45,334 nucleotides of DNA from Bacteroidales bacterium (lineage in GTDB: Bacteria; Bacteroidota; Bacteroidia; Bacteroidales; JAADJA01): contig JAFGBL010000066.1 in NCBI GenBank assembly GCA_016933115.1, positions 1-45,334 of the forward strand. The letters run 5' to 3'. The notes beneath the pieces were generated by a model. The model had not been told where the DNA came from. It ran no database searches and saw only the letters and a program-made list of their open reading frames with translations. Made by a program: the position numbers and the translations under genes. Below, piece after piece: positions 27,751 to 37,995 of this stretch (the first letter of the stretch is position 1; the number at the start of each line of letters is the position of its first letter).

Positions 27751-28620
27751 TTATTTTTGTTTGTAATCGGTTTCAGGGTCAAAGGGTTCGGTATTTCCTT
27801 TTCCCATTGAATAAACATAATATTTCAACCTTTCAGCCCATTCCTTGAAATTGTTCCTTTTATCAAAGGTTTGCCAGGAAATGGGTTTACCAAAAGTAAT
27901 ATGAATAGTCTTATTTTTTTGATTAAACATTTCATCTGCCAGGAAAAGCATTTCAATATTGGTTTTGATGCCGAGTCTTTTCCGCCAATTGGCCAGTGCG
28001 TAGAAAAAGTTTGAATTATTGCCGTCGATATGTACCGGGATCACATCCCTCTGATATTGTTTGGCCTTGGCCACAAATGTTTTTTTCCATTCCAGGTCCT
28101 CAATCTTTCCCTTTTGCTTGCGCGATACCAAACCAGCCGGGAAATAGAGCATCATCTTATCCGAATCGAAAGTTTTGTGAATGATCTCCATATTTTCAGT
28201 ATTGCTGCCGTGTTTGTTGATGGGGATGAACAGGGGTTTAAGGTTAGGCAGAAACAGCAGGATATCATTTACCGGGAAAACAATATCTTTCCAGACCTTT
28301 CCTACCACATGCATCAAAGCCACGCCATCCAGTCCGCCGAGGGGATGGTTGGAGGCAATGATATACCGTCCTTCATTTGGTACATTTTCCTCACCCGATA
28401 CCTTGACGATCGCACCAAAATCTCTAATAATAGCATGGACAAAATCCAATCCGACATAGTCTTTATTTCGAAACAAAAAATCATTGATTTCATCTTCATG
28501 GATCACCCGCCTCAAGTAGGCATAAACAAATACGGGAATCAACCGTGCCAGGGTCGGGTTTTTCTCCCGGAATACATTCTCCAGGTCAATCGTCCGTTGG
28601 GTAATTTTTAAATCTTCCAT
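27751..28620 (-). CDS. glsA: 1-acyl-glycerol-3-phosphate O-acyltransferase-family protein (GlsA-like)
   Basis: ASNHPLGGLDGVALM (variant HxxxxD motif), YFPAGLVSR, VIPVHIDGNNSNFFY. Confidence 0.8.
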   Translation of the reverse strand: MEDLKITQRTIDLENVFREKNPTLARLIPVFVYAYLRRVIHEDEINDFLFRNKDYVGLDFVHAIIRDFGAIVKVSGEENVPNEGRYIIASNHPLGGLDGVALMHVVGKVWKDIVFPVNDILLFLPNLKPLFIPINKHGSNTENMEIIHKTFDSDKMMLYFPAGLVSRKQKGKIEDLEWKKTFVAKAKQYQRDVIPVHIDGNNSNFFYALANWRKRLGIKTNIEMLFLADEMFNQKNKTIHITFGKPISWQTFDKRNNFKEWAERLKYYVYSMGKGNTEPFDPETDYKQK

Positions 28621-28910
28621 TCACAAGGTCGAGTTCAGGGCAAAAATACTGAATATTGGAATAGACTCTAAAAAATTGAAAAAGTCCTAATTCAAAATGA
28701 ACCGATAACAAAATAAATTTTCTATTTCAATATATAAATCCTTTCTGTATCCCTTGCAATTGTTAATAAAACAAATTTCCTAAATAGCGCAACAAATCCG
28801 GAAAAAGGGAGTTTATATAAGTCAGGTGGAGATAGGTGCAAAAAAGTTACTAACATTAGGATTTTTGTGGGGGAAAATTATATACTTTTATTGACTGAAA
28901 TTTTTAATCA

Positions 28911-29375
28911 ATGACAAACCTGACCTATACATATGAATGCAAGGCCGATTCCAAAGGCAGGGTGGCGCTTCCCGGCGGACTGAAAAAGGAATTGACCCCG
29001 GTGTTGAATAACGGGTTTGTCATTAAAAAGAGTGTTTTTTACAACTGCCTCGAGTTGTATCCGAAAGCCGAATGGGAAAAAGAAATGGCAGGCATCGACA
29101 ATCTCAACCGTTTCGTAAAGAAAAACGTGGATTTCATCCGCAAATTCATGGCAGGTGTGAGGCCTGTGGAAGTGGATAGCACCGGCAGGGTTAATATCCC
29201 CAATGAACTGCTGGCTTTTGCCGGAATCAAAAAGGATGTGGTGCTTACCTCTCAGATCAACAAGATTGAAATTTGGGATAAGTCGAAATACGAATCGGTA
29301 CTGAGTGATGAGGAAATCGATTTCGGCACACTGGCAGAAGAAGTAATGGGCGATAAGGATAAAACCGATGCATGA
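28911..29375 (+). CDS. mraZ: Transcriptional regulator MraZ
   Basis: Two SpoVT/AbrB-like motifs: DSKGRVALPGGLKKEL and DSTGRVNIPNELLAFAGI; first gene of the dcw cluster. Confidence 0.95.
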   Translation: MTNLTYTYECKADSKGRVALPGGLKKELTPVLNNGFVIKKSVFYNCLELYPKAEWEKEMAGIDNLNRFVKKNVDFIRKFMAGVRPVEVDSTGRVNIPNELLAFAGIKKDVVLTSQINKIEIWDKSKYESVLSDEEIDFGTLAEEVMGDKDKTDA

Positions 29376-30268
29376 TGTACCACGAACCGGTTCTTCTAAA
29401 AGAAAGCGTCGACGGCTTGAACATTAAAAAGGACGGGATTTATGTGGATGCAACATTCGGAGGAGGCGGTCATTCAGGAGCGATCCTGAAAAAATTGGAA
29501 AAAGGTTCTTTGATAGCATTTGACCAGGACAAAGATGCGCTGGCCAATAAACCGGATGACGAACGGTTGGTTCTGATCAACCAGAATTTCCGTTTCATGC
29601 GTAACTTCCTGAAGCTTTACAGGGCGGTTCCGGTGGATGGGATACTGGCCGACCTTGGGGTTTCGAGCCACCAAATCGACCAACCGGACCGGGGGTTTTC
29701 ACTACGTTTCGATGGGGATCTGGACTTGCGAATGAATCCAAAGAAAAGCCTCACGGCCAGGCAGATCGTTAACGAATATTCGGTGAGCAAACTCAAAGAA
29801 ATTTTTTTCACCTACGGCGAATTCAATAATGCAGCGAAAATAGCACACAGCATAGAGGGTGCACGGACGAAGGGAGAGATCAGGACAACTTTTCAATTGA
29901 AAGAAGCGACGGTGAATTGTGCGCCTAAAGGTTTGGAAAATAAATTTTACGCAAAATTATTCCAGGCCTTGCGCATTGAGGTAAATGATGAACTTGGAGC
30001 TTTGAAGGAATTTTTGGAACAATCGGCCGAATTAATTGCCAGCGGTGGGAGACTCGTAGTGATCTCCTATCACTCGCTAGAGGACAGGTTGGTTAAAAAT
30101 TTTATGCGTGCCGGGAATTTTGAAGGGGAAATCGGGAAGGATTTTTATGGGAACCCCATCGTGCCATTTAAAGCAATTACTAAAAAACCCATGACGGCGA
30201 GTGAAGAAGAAATCAACAGAAATAACCGGGCACGTAGCGCCCGGCTGAGAATTGCGGAAAAAATCTAA
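29372..30268 (+). CDS. rsmH: 16S rRNA (cytosine(1402)-N(4))-methyltransferase
   Basis: YVDATFGGGGHSGAIL, GILADLGVSSHQIDQPDRGFSLRFDGDLDLRM, VVISYHSLEDRLVK, NRARSARLRI. Confidence 0.96.
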   Translation: MMYHEPVLLKESVDGLNIKKDGIYVDATFGGGGHSGAILKKLEKGSLIAFDQDKDALANKPDDERLVLINQNFRFMRNFLKLYRAVPVDGILADLGVSSHQIDQPDRGFSLRFDGDLDLRMNPKKSLTARQIVNEYSVSKLKEIFFTYGEFNNAAKIAHSIEGARTKGEIRTTFQLKEATVNCAPKGLENKFYAKLFQALRIEVNDELGALKEFLEQSAELIASGGRLVVISYHSLEDRLVKNFMRAGNFEGEIGKDFYGNPIVPFKAITKKPMTASEEEINRNNRARSARLRIAEKI

Positions 30269-30621
30269 TGGAAAAAGAAAACAGCGGAAGTAACACAAAG
30301 AAAACCGGAAAGACAAACTCTTTCAGCAGTATCCTGGGGGGAGGGTTCCTTACCCGTGAAACAACGGCCAAACACCTTCCCTTCCTGCTTTTCCTGGCAT
30401 TTCTGGCAGTGATTTACATCGGAAACTCTTATTATGCTGAAAAGAACATCCGAAGGATCGAACGACTGCAACACGAATTAAAGGAATACAGGTACGAGTA
30501 CATCTTTACCCGTTCCAAACTCATGCAAAATACACGGCAATCAAAAGTTGCCGAAAAACTGAAAGACAAGGGGATCAAAGAATCAACCGTTCCACCAAAT
30601 AAAATTTATGTTGAAGAATAA
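30268..30621 (+). CDS. ftsL: FtsL-like cell division protein
   Basis: Small single-TM protein with C-terminal coiled coil (RRIERLQHELKEYRYEYIFTRSKLM) between rsmH and ftsI. Confidence 0.85.
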   Translation: MEKENSGSNTKKTGKTNSFSSILGGGFLTRETTAKHLPFLLFLAFLAVIYIGNSYYAEKNIRRIERLQHELKEYRYEYIFTRSKLMQNTRQSKVAEKLKDKGIKESTVPPNKIYVEE

Positions 30622-32738
30622 TGGCTAAAAACGTTAAATCAGACATATTGTGGAGGGTCTTCCTGGTTTACATGGGAATGTTCCTGTTTGGACTGGCAAT
30701 CATTGTCAAGATTATCTATATCCAGTTGGCCCAAGGGAGGCAACTCCTTGATAAGGCTGAAGTGCAATCGTTGGAATATTTCAATGTGGAAGCTGTCAGG
30801 GGTAATATTTGTGCAGCCGACGGCAGTCTGCTGGCCACTTCAGTACCTATTTTCGATTTGCGTATGGATGTAGCTTCACCACTGATCTCCAATGCCTATT
30901 TCCAGAATCATGTAGATGAACTGGCCCGCAAACTGGCCGGACTTTTTAAGAATAAATCATCCTGGGAATTTAAAAAAGAGCTCCTCTCAGAAAGGAAAAA
31001 AGGAAACCGCTACTTTTTACTGAAGCGCGATGTTACCTACGAACAATTGAAGCTGGTCCGCAATTTCCCCATCCTCGACAGAGGCAAATACAAAGGAGGC
31101 CTGATCATCATACCTAAAACCAAAAGGCAGAAGCCTTATGGCATGTTGGCCGAACGAACCATCGGCTATGAAAACCGGGAAGAGGATCTTTTTGTAGGCA
31201 TGGAAGGAGCCTATGCCGATTACCTGGGTGGTAAAAACGGTAAACAGCTTAGAAGAAAGATCAACAATGGCGACTGGGTGCCGGTATTTGACGAGAATGA
31301 AATAGAACCTGAGAACGGGAAAGACATCATCACCACCATTGACCTGAACCTGCAGGATGTGGCTGAATCCTCTCTTTACAATCACCTGGTGGAGCACCAG
31401 GCGGAATGGGGTTGTGCCCTCCTGATGGAAGTAGAAACCGGTGAGGTTAAAGCCATCGCTAACCTGACCCGTGATCCAAAAACCGGAACCTACAAAGAAT
31501 TATACAATTATGCTGTTGGCTGGAGCATTGAACCCGGTTCCACTTTCAAGTTACCATCCATGATTGCTTTGTTCGAGGAAGGATTGGATAACCTTGAAGA
31601 TACCATAGATATTGGAAAGGGGTATGCTGTTTATTCCGGCTTGACCATACAGGATGTACACGGCATCAGGGATGGGCGGGTTTCCATCCGGGAAGTTTTC
31701 GAAAAATCTTCAAATGCAGGGGTCTCCAGGCTTGTTTACGAAAAATTTAAAGATCATCCACAAAAATTCATTGATCAATTGTATGACATGTCTTTGAACG
31801 AAAAAACCGGTGTTGACATACCTGGAGAAGGTGAACCCTTAATCAAAAATACCAAAAACAAAAGCTGGTCAGCCGTTTCGTTGCCTTTTATGTCGATCGG
31901 TTACGAATTGAGGTTAACGCCACTTCAGATTCTTACATTTTATAATGCTGTTGCCAACGACGGCAGGATGGTGAAACCCATTTTTGTGAAAGGAATATGG
32001 GAATCGGGTAAACAGGTCGAAGAATTCAAAACAGAAGTAATCAATAAATCGATCTGTTCTGATAAATCCATCGAAAAAGCCAAAAAGCTCCTGGAAGGAG
32101 TGGTTCAGGACGGAACGGCAACCAGCCTGAAGAATTCGGTTTATAAAATTGCCGGGAAAACCGGGACGGCGCAAATTGCTGCCCAAAACCTCGGTTACGA
32201 CAAACGGAATTACAACGCTTCTTTTGTGGGTTATTTCCCGGCCAACAATCCTAAGTTCTCATGTATTGTGGTGGTGAGTAAGCCCAGCACCGGAAGGTAT
32301 TACGCCAGTTCTGTTGCAGTTCCGGTTTTCAAGGAAATTGCTGACAAAGTGTATGCAACCAACCTGGATATTCAGCAAAATCAGGAAATTGAAATGAAAG
32401 GACATCGGGTGGCTTATCCCATTTATGCAACAGGCTACCTGGAAGAACTAAGGCACATTTACGAATCACTCGATATTCCGCTTGATACTGCCAGTACGAA
32501 TGCCGAATGGGCCATTGCCCTGAAGGCTGACAGCGCCGTCAGGCTCGATGCCCGCATCATCCATGAGGGACTTGTTCCCAATGTGAAAGGGATGGGCGCC
32601 AGGGATGCGGTTTACGTGCTGGAAAATCTCGGTTTAAGTGTGAAAATAAAAGGACGTGGATTTGTGAAGGAGCAGTCGATTGAAGCGGGAACAAGGATCA
32701 AAAAAGGGATTCAGATAACTTTGGTATTAGCGGTATAG
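30621..32738 (+). CDS. ftsI: Penicillin-binding protein, FtsI-type transpeptidase with PASTA domain
   Basis: EPGSTFKLPSM (SxxK), SSNAGVS (SxN), AGKTGTAQ (KTG); C-terminal VPNVKGMGARDAVYVLENLGLSVKIKG (PASTA). Confidence 0.95.
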   Translation: MAKNVKSDILWRVFLVYMGMFLFGLAIIVKIIYIQLAQGRQLLDKAEVQSLEYFNVEAVRGNICAADGSLLATSVPIFDLRMDVASPLISNAYFQNHVDELARKLAGLFKNKSSWEFKKELLSERKKGNRYFLLKRDVTYEQLKLVRNFPILDRGKYKGGLIIIPKTKRQKPYGMLAERTIGYENREEDLFVGMEGAYADYLGGKNGKQLRRKINNGDWVPVFDENEIEPENGKDIITTIDLNLQDVAESSLYNHLVEHQAEWGCALLMEVETGEVKAIANLTRDPKTGTYKELYNYAVGWSIEPGSTFKLPSMIALFEEGLDNLEDTIDIGKGYAVYSGLTIQDVHGIRDGRVSIREVFEKSSNAGVSRLVYEKFKDHPQKFIDQLYDMSLNEKTGVDIPGEGEPLIKNTKNKSWSAVSLPFMSIGYELRLTPLQILTFYNAVANDGRMVKPIFVKGIWESGKQVEEFKTEVINKSICSDKSIEKAKKLLEGVVQDGTATSLKNSVYKIAGKTGTAQIAAQNLGYDKRNYNASFVGYFPANNPKFSCIVVVSKPSTGRYYASSVAVPVFKEIADKVYATNLDIQQNQEIEMKGHRVAYPIYATGYLEELRHIYESLDIPLDTASTNAEWAIALKADSAVRLDARIIHEGLVPNVKGMGARDAVYVLENLGLSVKIKGRGFVKEQSIEAGTRIKKGIQITLVLAV

Positions 32739-32741
32739 GAT

Positions 32742-34211
32742 TTGAAAAAACTCAGTGAAATAACGGAAGGAATAAAAATTCTTAAAACAACCGGACCACT
32801 GGATGTCAAAATCAGTGCGGTAGAGTTCGATTCGAGGCAGGTCGCCCCCGATTGCATTTTTGTTGCTGTAAAAGGTTCACAAGTCGATGGCCATATTTTC
32901 ATTGATAAAGCCATCGAAATGGGGGCTACGGTGATCGTTTGCAATACTTTGCCAAAGAATCTCAAAACAAAAATAACTTACCTGCAAGTGGAAGATACAA
33001 GCATCGTGCTTGGGAAAATGGCATCCAACTTTTTTGACAATCCTTCAGGCAGGTTGATCCTGGTTGGTGTTACAGGAACAAATGGGAAAACGACCATCGC
33101 CAACCTGTTGTATGGGCTCTTCAGAAAGCTCGGATACAAGGCTGGCGTTCTTTCCACCATTGAAAACAAAATTGAAGAGCAGGTGATAGGTGCCACACAC
33201 ACCACCCCCGACCCGGTTCAGATGAATAACCTGATGGGCAGGATGGTAGAGTCGGGCTGCACGCATTGCTTCATTGAATCAAGCTCTCATGCGATTCATC
33301 AAAACAGGATTGCAGGTTTGCACTTTGATGGGGGCATTTTTACCAACATCACCCACGACCACCTGGATTACCATAAAACCTTTGATGAATACATCAAGGC
33401 GAAAAAGAAATTTTTTGATGAACTGCCATCTGATGCCTTTGCGCTGACCAATGTTGACGACCGTAACGGTTTGGTCATGATCCAGAACACCAAAGCCCTG
33501 AAAAAAACCTACAGCCTGAAATCGATCAGCGACTTCAAAGCCCGTATCATAGAAAACCAGTTTGAGGGTCTGCAACTCAGCATCGACGGGAAAGAATTGT
33601 GGTGCAAACTTGTGGGAGAGTTCAACGCTTATAACCTGCTGGCTGTTTATGGCGCAGCTGTATTGTTGGGCGAGGATCCTGACAGGGTGCTTACCACCCT
33701 GAGTGCGCTTGAAGTGGTGGAAGGGCGGTTCGACTATTTCATTTCACCCAATAAAATTGTTGGGATTGTTGATTATGCCCACACACCCGATGCCTTGGAA
33801 AATGTGCTGAAAACGATCAATGCGATCAGGACACGGAATGAAAAACTAATCACCATTGTAGGTGCAGGTGGAGACCGCGATCCTCAAAAACGAAAGTTGA
33901 TGGGAGGTATTGCCGGCCGGATGAGTGACAAGGTGATCATTACCTCGGACAATCCAAGGTCGGAGGACCCGGATGCAATCATCGATCAAATCTACCATGG
34001 ACTGGATCCTGAGCACAAAGCCAGAGCCATTTGCATAACCCGCAGGCGCGACGCCATCAAAACAGCCAGTTTACTTGCCGAACCGGGAGATATCATTTTG
34101 CTGGCCGGCAAAGGCCATGAAAATTACCAGGAGATCAAGGGTGTAAAGTACCCATTTAATGATAAAGTTATTCTTCAGGAATTCCTGATGATTAAACCGA
34201 CTAACAACTAA
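32742..34211 (+). CDS. murE: UDP-N-acetylmuramoyl-L-alanyl-D-glutamate--2,6-diaminopimelate ligase (TTG start)
   Basis: GVTGTNGKTT, THTTPDPVQM, DNPRSEDP (meso-DAP specificity motif). Confidence 0.96.
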   Translation: MKKLSEITEGIKILKTTGPLDVKISAVEFDSRQVAPDCIFVAVKGSQVDGHIFIDKAIEMGATVIVCNTLPKNLKTKITYLQVEDTSIVLGKMASNFFDNPSGRLILVGVTGTNGKTTIANLLYGLFRKLGYKAGVLSTIENKIEEQVIGATHTTPDPVQMNNLMGRMVESGCTHCFIESSSHAIHQNRIAGLHFDGGIFTNITHDHLDYHKTFDEYIKAKKKFFDELPSDAFALTNVDDRNGLVMIQNTKALKKTYSLKSISDFKARIIENQFEGLQLSIDGKELWCKLVGEFNAYNLLAVYGAAVLLGEDPDRVLTTLSALEVVEGRFDYFISPNKIVGIVDYAHTPDALENVLKTINAIRTRNEKLITIVGAGGDRDPQKRKLMGGIAGRMSDKVIITSDNPRSEDPDAIIDQIYHGLDPEHKARAICITRRRDAIKTASLLAEPGDIILLAGKGHENYQEIKGVKYPFNDKVILQEFLMIKPTNN

Positions 34212-34214
34212 GGG

Positions 34215-35468
34215 ATGTTTTATTATTTGTTCACATATTTGGATAATGCTTTTGACCTGCCCGGTGCGGGAGTATTTCAATATATCTCTTTTCGGGCGGC
34301 AGCAGCAGTTATCACATCCCTGATCATTTCACTGCTGTTTGGTAAACGCCTCATCAATATGCTGGTAAAAAAGCAGGTGGGTGAGACGATCCGAGATCTC
34401 GGACTGGAAGGACAAAGCGAGAAGAAAGGCACACCCACCATGGGCGGTCTGATCATCCTGGGAGCCATCCTGGTCCCGACACTGTTTTTCGCCAAGCTTG
34501 ACAACATCTATATCCTGTTGATGATCTTCACAACCGTTTGGCTCGGGCTGATCGGTTTTATCGATGACTACATCAAGGTCTTCAAGAAAAACAAAAAAGG
34601 ACTTGCCGGAAAATTCAAAATTTACGGGCAGATCACACTCGGATTGGTGGTCGGTTTGACCATGTACTTCAATGAAAGCATTGTTATCCGGGAAAAAATC
34701 AGTCCCGAAAAGCTCATCCAAACCAATGAAAACGGTGAGATTGTCCGGATCACTGATCCCACGATGAAATTCTCGAAAGTAACTATAAAATCAACAAAAA
34801 CGACCATTCCGTTTTTCAAGAATAATGAAGCGGATTATTCAAGGCTGCTGGCTTTTTTGGGAGAAGGCTATAAAAAGTGGGCTTTTCTGATCTTCATTCC
34901 CATTGTCATCCTGATCATTACAGGTGTTTCCAACGGAGCCAACCTGACAGATGGAATTGACGGACTGGCGACCGGGGTATCAGCGATCATCGGTGCAACG
35001 CTTGGCATCCTGGCCTGGGTATCGGGTAATATTGTATTTGCCGATTACCTGAACATTATGTACCTGCCCGATACAGGCGAGCTGACCATATTTGTAAGTG
35101 CTTTTGTCGGTGCTTGCATCGGGTTCCTGTGGTATAACTCCTACCCTGCCCAGGTTTTTATGGGCGATACCGGTAGTTTGGCCATAGGCGGGATCATTGC
35201 CGTATTCGCCATCCTGATCCGGAAGGAATTCTTAATACCCATTTTATGTGGAATATTCGTGGTTGAGAGCCTTTCGGTAGTACTGCAGGTAAGCTATTTT
35301 AAATACACAAAAAGAAAATACGGTGCAGGCAGACGGATTTTTAAAATGTCGCCCCTGCACCACCATTTCCAGGTAATGGGTTACCCTGAACCAAAGATCG
35401 TTCAGCGCTTCCTGATCGTGGGAATCATGTTGGCAGTGTTTACGATCATAACGTTAAAACTAAGATAA
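34215..35468 (+). CDS. mraY: Phospho-N-acetylmuramoyl-pentapeptide-transferase
   Basis: [67 protein letters not shown]. Confidence 0.97.
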   Translation: MFYYLFTYLDNAFDLPGAGVFQYISFRAAAAVITSLIISLLFGKRLINMLVKKQVGETIRDLGLEGQSEKKGTPTMGGLIILGAILVPTLFFAKLDNIYILLMIFTTVWLGLIGFIDDYIKVFKKNKKGLAGKFKIYGQITLGLVVGLTMYFNESIVIREKISPEKLIQTNENGEIVRITDPTMKFSKVTIKSTKTTIPFFKNNEADYSRLLAFLGEGYKKWAFLIFIPIVILIITGVSNGANLTDGIDGLATGVSAIIGATLGILAWVSGNIVFADYLNIMYLPDTGELTIFVSAFVGACIGFLWYNSYPAQVFMGDTGSLAIGGIIAVFAILIRKEFLIPILCGIFVVESLSVVLQVSYFKYTKRKYGAGRRIFKMSPLHHHFQVMGYPEPKIVQRFLIVGIMLAVFTIITLKLR

Positions 35469-35474
35469 TGAACC

Positions 35475-36815
35475 TTGGCAAAGAGGCTGGTCATACTGGG
35501 AGCGGGAGAAAGCGGTGTTGGAGCTGCTTTACTGGGAAAGAAACAGGGATTTGATGTTTTTGTCTCGGATTTTGGAAACATAAAGAAAAAATATAAAGAC
35601 GTTCTTTCACAGGCTGAAATCAAATTTGAGGAAGGCGGTCACACAACCCACTTAATCCTTGATGCGGATGAGGTTATTAAAAGTCCGGGCATACCGGATG
35701 ATATTCCGATCATCAGGCAATTCAGGCAGGCGGGTATTGATGTGATTTCGGAAATTGAATTTGCCGGGCGATACACAAATGCAAAAAAAGTCTGCATCAC
35801 GGGTTCCAACGGGAAAACCACTACTGCACTGCTCACCCACCACATTTTAATCAAAGCAGGACTGAATGCTGGGTTGGGCGGAAACGTGGGTAAGAGTTTT
35901 GCATGGCTGGTGTCCGAGCATGACTTCGACTATTACGTTTTGGAGATCAGTAGTTTCCAGTTGGATGGCATGTACCGGTTCAAGGCAGATATTGCGGTAT
36001 TAATGAACATCACACCTGACCATCTGGACCGTTACGACTACGATTTTCACAAGTATACCGGGTCGAAGTTCAGGATCATCCGCAACCAAACCGAAGAAGA
36101 TGCATTTATTTTTTGTATGGATGATCCGGTGATCATGGAAAATATAGGCAAATCCCAAATCAGGAGCAGGTTGTATCCTTTCTCAATTAAAAGGACCGTG
36201 GAAAACGAAGGAGCATATTTAGACGGGAACAAAATAAACATCAATATAGAACCAAAATTTTATAAAATGACGCTTGAAAATTTAGCACTACAGGGTAAAC
36301 ACAACATTTACAATTCGATGGCTGCAAGCATTGCAGCCCGGATTTTGGACATCAGGAAGGATGTTATCAAGGAGAGCCTTTCCGATTTCAAAAATGTTGA
36401 ACACCGGCTCGAATTTGTCGCCCGGATTCATGGAATCGATCTGATCAACGATTCAAAAGCTACCAACGTAAATTCTACCTGGTATGCGCTGGAGAGCATG
36501 AACAGCCCGGTGGTTTGGATTGCGGGAGGTATTGACAAAGGGAACGACTATTCCATTTTGAAAGAGCTCGTCAGGACAAAGGTGAAAGCCATCATTTGCC
36601 TGGGGAAAGACAACAAAAAGTTGCTGAACTCTTTCAAGGGGGTTGTAAACACCATCGCTGAAACCACTTCGATGGACGAAGCGGTTTCACTGGGAATGAA
36701 TTTCGGTAAAAAGGACGATGTAATACTGTTGTCGCCGGCCTGCGCCAGTTTCGACCTGTTTGAAAATTACGAGGAAAGGGGAAAGAAATTCAAGGAAGCC
36801 GTGAGGAAATTATAA
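35475..36815 (+). CDS. murD: UDP-N-acetylmuramoylalanine--D-glutamate ligase (TTG start)
   Basis: ILGAGESGVGAALLGKKQG, CITGSNGKTTTALL, INDSKATNVNSTWYALES, LLSPACASFDLFENYEERG. Confidence 0.96.
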   Translation: MAKRLVILGAGESGVGAALLGKKQGFDVFVSDFGNIKKKYKDVLSQAEIKFEEGGHTTHLILDADEVIKSPGIPDDIPIIRQFRQAGIDVISEIEFAGRYTNAKKVCITGSNGKTTTALLTHHILIKAGLNAGLGGNVGKSFAWLVSEHDFDYYVLEISSFQLDGMYRFKADIAVLMNITPDHLDRYDYDFHKYTGSKFRIIRNQTEEDAFIFCMDDPVIMENIGKSQIRSRLYPFSIKRTVENEGAYLDGNKININIEPKFYKMTLENLALQGKHNIYNSMAASIAARILDIRKDVIKESLSDFKNVEHRLEFVARIHGIDLINDSKATNVNSTWYALESMNSPVVWIAGGIDKGNDYSILKELVRTKVKAIICLGKDNKKLLNSFKGVVNTIAETTSMDEAVSLGMNFGKKDDVILLSPACASFDLFENYEERGKKFKEAVRKL

Positions 36816-36834
36816 CCGTTTAAAATTTTAAACC

Positions 36835-37995
36835 ATGCAATACCTGCTCAGCAAAATCAAAGGGGATAAAATCATCTGGCTGGTGGTGATCATCCTGTCG
36901 GTGTTTTCCCTGCTCGCTGTTTACAGCTCCACCGGCACCCTGGCCTATAAATACCAGGGTGGGAACACCGAATACTACATGATCAAACACTTCATCATCC
37001 TGTTGCTTGGTTTATTCCTGATGTACCTGGCCCACCTGGTGAAATACACCTATTTCTCACGCATATTCCAGGTAGCTCTTTGGGTTGCAATTCCCTTGCT
37101 ACTGCTGACGCTATTTTTCGGTTTGAACCTGAATGAAGCCAGGCGTGTTTTACCATTACCATTCGGCTTGACATTTCAAACTTCCGACCTGGCTAAACTG
37201 ACCCTGATCATGTACCTAGCACGAATGCTAACCAAGCGCCAGGAAAACATCAAGGATTTCAAGTCGGCATTTTTACCCATTGTGATCCCGGTGCTGATCG
37301 TTTGTTTTTTAATATTGCCCGCCAATTTCTCGACTGCCGCCATTTTATTTTCAACCAGCCTGGTATTGATGTTCATCGGCCGGGTCAGCCTCAGGCACAT
37401 TTTTTCAATGATCGGCATTGGGGTTGTGATTATGCTGATCATGGTACTCGTTGCCAAATCTTATCCTTCCCTTCTGCCCCGTGTTGACACGTGGATCAGC
37501 CGGGTTGAAAGTTTCGGTGATAAGGATGGTGAGGACAACTACCAGGTGGAGCAGGCCAAAATCGCCATTGCCAAAGGTGGAATTTTCGGATTAATGCCCG
37601 GGAACAGCGAACAACGGAATTTTTTGCCCCACCCCTATTCCGATTTTATTTTTGCGATCATTATTGAAGAATACGGATTGATTGGAGGAATACTGATCAT
37701 ATTTCTCTACCTGATCTTACTGTTTCGAGCTGTAAAAATTGTAACCAAATGCCCCCGCAACTTTGGCGCCTTCCTGACCATCGGGGTGGCCTTCAGCCTG
37801 GTGTTCCAGGCGATGATCAACATGGCGGTGGCAGTTCATTTGCTGCCTGTTACCGGGCAAACCCTTCCTCTGGTAAGCATGGGGGGCACGTCACTCTGGT
37901 TTACCAGTATTTCCATCGGAATTATTCTGAGTGTGAGTAAAGAAATTGAAAATAATCCCGAAGATGCTATACAATTCCAACCGGTCGAAGCTTAA
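36835..37995 (+). CDS. ftsW: Peptidoglycan glycosyltransferase FtsW (SEDS)
   Basis: SEDS multi-TM; EYGLIGGILIIFLYLILLFRAVKI, PVTGQTLPLVSMGGTSLWF. Confidence 0.95.
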   Translation: MQYLLSKIKGDKIIWLVVIILSVFSLLAVYSSTGTLAYKYQGGNTEYYMIKHFIILLLGLFLMYLAHLVKYTYFSRIFQVALWVAIPLLLLTLFFGLNLNEARRVLPLPFGLTFQTSDLAKLTLIMYLARMLTKRQENIKDFKSAFLPIVIPVLIVCFLILPANFSTAAILFSTSLVLMFIGRVSLRHIFSMIGIGVVIMLIMVLVAKSYPSLLPRVDTWISRVESFGDKDGEDNYQVEQAKIAIAKGGIFGLMPGNSEQRNFLPHPYSDFIFAIIIEEYGLIGGILIIFLYLILLFRAVKIVTKCPRNFGAFLTIGVAFSLVFQAMINMAVAVHLLPVTGQTLPLVSMGGTSLWFTSISIGIILSVSKEIENNPEDAIQFQPVEA

